Origin: CAYYMH01 sp964472785
GTDB lineage: Bacteria > Zhuqueibacterota > Zhuqueibacteria > Thermofontimicrobiales > Thermofontimicrobiaceae
Assembly (NCBI GenBank): GCA_964472785.1
Contig: CAYYMH010000018.1
Location: 17,175-81,174, forward strand
Direction of reading: 5' to 3'
DNA: 64,000 nucleotides
Both the position numbers and the translations under genes were made by a program. Positions 61,053 through 64,000 of the stretch are shown one piece after another (position 1 is the first letter of the stretch; each line of letters begins with the position of its first letter). Under the pieces are notes generated by a model. That model did no database searches, had not been told where the DNA came from, and worked only from the letters and a program-made list of their open reading frames with translations.

Positions 61053-61682
61053 ATGAATAAGAAATATTTTACTATAGGCATTATTGTTTTTACTATTTTT
61101 ATCCTTCAGACGACTTCAGCATTCAGTTGGAGTTCGTTCGTACTGCCGCGTTTTATCGGCGGCGTTTCAGCCGGCTATTTTCGGATTTCATTGGATGATT
61201 ACAACGAAGTTTATTCAAGCCGCTGGAATGAAACATACGGCGCTCATTTTAATGTGCGTTTCTATAAAAGTACTTTCGTGACAATCCAATACTCACAGTA
61301 TCAGAATGATAATATCCGCCAATCCATTCAGATGAGCCATAATATTCCAAATAATGCAAAATGGGATCAGAAAATATATAATATTGGTATCCGCTGGTAT
61401 TCGGATTCTCTGGGTAAATGGAACTTTTACTCCGGTTTCGGTCTCACATTTATCGATATCAGCGAACCCGAAGGTATCAGCGTTTTCGAGAATGTGACCG
61501 CCGATGATAATGACGGCAGTGGTTTTTTTATTGAATTGGGTTTTGAATACATTGTTCTGCCGCATGTTTCGGTGGGTTTTGAATTTGAAGCCTCATCAGC
61601 CGGGGAAGGCGGCACGCCCGGTTTTGTGGGACACAGTATTGGCGGGTACACGTTTCAATTGGGGACAAGTTTTCATTTCTAA
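61053..61682 (+). CDS. Outer-membrane beta-barrel protein
   Basis: A 209-residue exported protein. ATG at 61053, five bases after GGAG, is the clear start; an upstream TTG frame is ignored. The signal peptide is MNKKYFTIGIIVFTIFILQTTSAFS. The mature part consists of amphipathic strands (IGGVSAGYFRISL, FVTIQYSQYQN, IYNIGIRWYSD, FYSGFGLTFIDI, FIELGFEYIVLPHVSVGFEFEA) and ends in LGTSFHF with terminal Phe. The pattern fits an 8-stranded OmpW/OmpA-like barrel. The function is unknown. It is followed after 43 bases by the CCA-adding enzyme gene on the same strand. Confidence 0.78.
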   Translation: MNKKYFTIGIIVFTIFILQTTSAFSWSSFVLPRFIGGVSAGYFRISLDDYNEVYSSRWNETYGAHFNVRFYKSTFVTIQYSQYQNDNIRQSIQMSHNIPNNAKWDQKIYNIGIRWYSDSLGKWNFYSGFGLTFIDISEPEGISVFENVTADDNDGSGFFIELGFEYIVLPHVSVGFEFEASSAGEGGTPGFVGHSIGGYTFQLGTSFHF

Positions 61683-61725
61683 TATCAGATGATAGTGGTT
61701 AAAATTAAAATAGAATAGAATTTTT

Positions 61726-63108
61726 ATGAATACAGATCAGATTTTAAAAAAAATTGGGCAAATTGCCGATCGTGAACACACTGAAGTCTGGGCTGTGGGC
61801 GGATTTGTCAGGGATAAAATGTTAGAAAAAACGGGCAAAGATATTGACTTCGCTGTAGTTGGGGACGGTCCGGATTTTGCCAGAAAGATAGCCAAAGAAT
61901 TTAAAAAAAAGAACATTGTGGTGTTCGAAAAATTTGGCACAGCAATGATTCACTATCAGGATCATAAACTTGAGTTTGTCGGCACAAGAAAAGAAGTCTA
62001 TCAGGAAAATTCTCGTAAACCGGAGGTAGCATACACCGATCTCGACGAGGATTTACTGCGACGAGATTTTACTATCAATGCGATGGCTTTGGGGGTCAAT
62101 CGTTCAAATTTTGGAAAAATTTATGATCCGCTGAAAGGACAGGACGACTTAGATAACAAAATAATTCGCACGCCTCTGGACCCGGTCGTAACGTTCAAAG
62201 ACGATCCGCTCAGAATTATGCGGGCAGTTCGCTTTGCCACCCAGTTAAAATTTAAAATCGAATCGTCCACTTTTGACGCTTTAAAAAAAATGTCCCAGCG
62301 ATTGGAGATTATTTCTCAGGAGAGGATAACCGAAGAATTGATGAAAATTTTGGATTGTGAACAGCCGTCGCTCGGTTTTAAACTTTTAGATCAGATCGAC
62401 GCTCTGCCATTGATTTTACCGGAATTAGTTGCCATGAAAGGTGTAGAGCAGCGTCAGGGTTATCATCATAAGGACGTGTTCCAGCACACGCTGATGGTCG
62501 TGGATAATGTGGCTGAAGTGACCGGTAAACGTGAGCTGAGACTCACGGCACTGGTCCACGATGTGGGAAAACCAGTGACCAAAAAATTTGTGGAAGGTGT
62601 TGGCTGGACCTTCCACGGGCATGATGAGATTGGGGCTCGCATGCTTCCCAAAATTTTCCAAAGGCTGAAACTACCCAATGACATGCTGAAATATGCCCAA
62701 AAATTGACCCGCCTTCATTTGCGTCCGATCAGTTTGTCCGAAGAAGATGTGACCGATTCAGCGATTCGGAGGCTGATCGTTCAGTCAGGGGATGAAACTG
62801 ATGATTTATTGTTACTATGCCGAGCAGATATTACGTCCCAAAACCCTGCCCGGGTGAAAAAACATCTGGCAAACTTCGACCGGGTTGTCGAACGTATCAA
62901 ACAGGTGGAAGAAAAGGATAAAATGCGCTCCTTCCAGTCTCCGGTGCGCGGTGATGTGATTATGGACGTGTGTGATCTCAAACCGGGACCGAAGGTTGGG
63001 AAGCTGAAGAAAATGATCGAAGAGGCAATTCTGGACGGGATCATTCCCAACGAATATGAAGCCGCTTATGAATATTTACTGAAAATTAAAGATCAGGTTT
63101 TGAAGTAG
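61726..63108 (+). CDS. cca: CCA tRNA nucleotidyltransferase with HD domain
   Basis: Adds or repairs the 3' CCA of tRNA; important because the tRNA-Thr gene in this window does not encode CCA. The 460-residue class II enzyme has the polymerase head at ~15-150 with AVGGFVRDKML, the catalytic DIDFAV pair and RRDFTINAMALGV. The neck and body follow, then an HD domain at ~240-340 (HHKDVFQHTLMVVDNV, LTALVHDVGKPV, FHGHDEIGA) that in related enzymes has phosphohydrolase activity. The epimerase gene begins 25 bases after its stop. Confidence 0.93.
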   Translation: MNTDQILKKIGQIADREHTEVWAVGGFVRDKMLEKTGKDIDFAVVGDGPDFARKIAKEFKKKNIVVFEKFGTAMIHYQDHKLEFVGTRKEVYQENSRKPEVAYTDLDEDLLRRDFTINAMALGVNRSNFGKIYDPLKGQDDLDNKIIRTPLDPVVTFKDDPLRIMRAVRFATQLKFKIESSTFDALKKMSQRLEIISQERITEELMKILDCEQPSLGFKLLDQIDALPLILPELVAMKGVEQRQGYHHKDVFQHTLMVVDNVAEVTGKRELRLTALVHDVGKPVTKKFVEGVGWTFHGHDEIGARMLPKIFQRLKLPNDMLKYAQKLTRLHLRPISLSEEDVTDSAIRRLIVQSGDETDDLLLLCRADITSQNPARVKKHLANFDRVVERIKQVEEKDKMRSFQSPVRGDVIMDVCDLKPGPKVGKLKKMIEEAILDGIIPNEYEAAYEYLLKIKDQVLK

Positions 63109-63133
63109 AATATCCAGGATTCGGAAAATAAGA

Positions 63134-64000
63134 ATGCACGTTTTTATCACCGGCATTAATGGCTTCATCGGCTCCAATTTAGCTCGTTATTTGCTCATCA
63201 AAAATTGTCAGGTATCGGGTTCAGTCAGACAGACCAGTGATTTCCAATTTATTCGAAATCTGCCAATCACCCTCTTTACCGGAAGTTTATTTGATCAGAG
63301 ATTCTGGAATACCTGTTTTCGAAAAGTGGACATTGTATTTCACGCGGCTGGATTCGCTTCCGATTGGGGCAAAAAGCACGATTTTTTAAACATCAATTTC
63401 AAGGCAACGAAGCATATTGCCCGCTGTGCATTTGAAGCCGGTATAAGGCGATTCATCTTTGTGAGCACAACTGCTGTTTACGGTTTTTCCGGATATCGGA
63501 ATGAAAACGAGAAATTCCCCCGGCCGTGCAAAAATTTTAGTTACGCTATCGCTAAAAAGCTCGCGGAAGATTGGCTGCTAAATTTCTCCGGTCGAACCGG
63601 TTTGCCCGTAACAATTATTCAGCCTTCCAATGTCTTTGGTCCTTTTGACCGAACCTTCTTTCTGAAATTTGCTCCGCTATTGGAAAAAAGAATTATTCCA
63701 TTGATTGACAACGGGAAGGCATTTACCTGCCCAGTTTACGTGGAAAATTTAACCGATGCGTTGTGGCTGGCAGCAACACATCCGAAAGCGGTTGGCGAGA
63801 AATTTATTATTTCCGATGGATTAAATATTTCCTGGCGGCAATTCATTGATGCAATTTGTGAAGAGATGGGAGTCCAACTAAAATATCTATCGCTGGATTT
63901 TGAAATCGCCTCCGGATTGGCGACGGTGATGGCAAATTTTTACCGTCTATTTCGGATAAAAACCGCACCGCCAATTACCCGCTATCGGATTTTTAATTAT
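63134..64000 (+). CDS. Extended SDR NAD-dependent epimerase/dehydratase (3' end outside window)
   Basis: An open frame of 289 codons running off the right edge; the stop is not seen. The N-terminus has the Rossmann motif ITGINGFIGSNLARYL; VDIVFHAAG follows near residue 75, VSTTAVYG near 115 and the catalytic Y-x3-K in SYAIAKKLAEDW near 140. QPSNVFGPFD and the Val-Tyr-Val-Glu-Asn (YVENLTDALW) segment also fit extended short-chain dehydrogenases acting on nucleotide sugars or, as in 3-beta-HSD relatives, on sterol- or polyketide-like substrates. The substrate is not predictable. It follows cca by 25 bases. Confidence 0.88.
   Translation, partial: MHVFITGINGFIGSNLARYLLIKNCQVSGSVRQTSDFQFIRNLPITLFTGSLFDQRFWNTCFRKVDIVFHAAGFASDWGKKHDFLNINFKATKHIARCAFEAGIRRFIFVSTTAVYGFSGYRNENEKFPRPCKNFSYAIAKKLAEDWLLNFSGRTGLPVTIIQPSNVFGPFDRTFFLKFAPLLEKRIIPLIDNGKAFTCPVYVENLTDALWLAATHPKAVGEKFIISDGLNISWRQFIDAICEEMGVQLKYLSLDFEIASGLATVMANFYRLFRIKTAPPITRYRIFNY

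Overview
The window looks like chromosomal DNA of a free-living, Gram-negative, heterotrophic bacterium of the FCB supergroup. I favour a Calditrichota, KSB1 or Ignavibacteria-like lineage, but that is inference from gene content only. The main grounds are two secreted proteins ending in a type IX secretion-like C-terminal domain with the YPNPFNP / HPNPFNP signature, a TonB-dependent receptor, several signal-peptide beta-barrels ending in Phe, a heptose kinase for LPS core, and many lipoproteins. Coding density is high, ribosome-binding sites are purine-rich (GGAG/AAGGA), and recognisable promoters have a TTGNNN box, a 17-nt spacer and TATATT-like -10 boxes.

Layout. 1-2535: 3' part of a large repetitive surface protein with a near-perfect internal duplication. 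2783-4628: Na/Pi symporter and PhoU-like protein. 4888-8111: secreted metallophosphoesterase, AhpD-like protein and a membrane protein. 10667 to 8213 (minus): ECF sigma factor, anti-sigma factor and a secreted protein built from two homologous halves. 11454-10775: PIN-domain toxin-antitoxin pair. 17576 to 11614 (minus): metH, metF, a zinc-ribbon/DUF2007-like protein and an unknown secreted protein in a tight operon. 17972-21434: type IX-sorted M23 peptidase and a YghO-like acetyltransferase, surrounded by three copies of a 17-bp repeat. 24734 to 21591 (minus): TM1266-like regulator, TonB receptor and ECF-type S component, a possible nutrient-uptake set. Then tRNA-Thr(CGU) and a long minus-strand run (31789 to 25158): lipoprotein, coaE, comEC, pyk and an arginase-family hydrolase.

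31826-33049 is the most unusual stretch. A REP-associated tyrosine transposase (RAYT) gene lies among three copies of a ~205-bp repeat. Each copy carries four small hairpins with 3-nt loops, and the outermost hairpin is preceded by a GGAG tetranucleotide. One copy has replaced the 3' end of the neighbouring creatininase-family gene and supplies its last codons and stop. Beyond it (40950 to 33037, minus) is a glycan-degradation cluster: GH36-like enzyme, GH20 hexosaminidase, sulfatase and creatininase-like amidohydrolase.

The right third holds an M20 peptidase, L-2-hydroxyglutarate oxidase, a CsgG-like TPR lipoprotein with a small barrel, rpmB, a larger barrel, comF, a secreted C1B peptidase, a SUI1 factor, a tripeptidyl-peptidase II-like subtilase, a YfcE-like phosphodiesterase, heptose kinase rfaE1, an M1-type peptidase fused to a probable membrane domain, a second ECF sigma factor, a VanZ-like protein, a CCA-adding enzyme and the start of an extended SDR epimerase that runs off the edge. 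A dispersed intergenic repeat family resembling CTCTGTGACTCGGTGGCTGAATAGTTAC occurs at several intergenic sites. The many exported peptidases, glycosidases and a sulfatase suggest degradation of proteins and sulfated amino-sugar glycans. I found no rRNA, CRISPR array, prophage or riboswitch.
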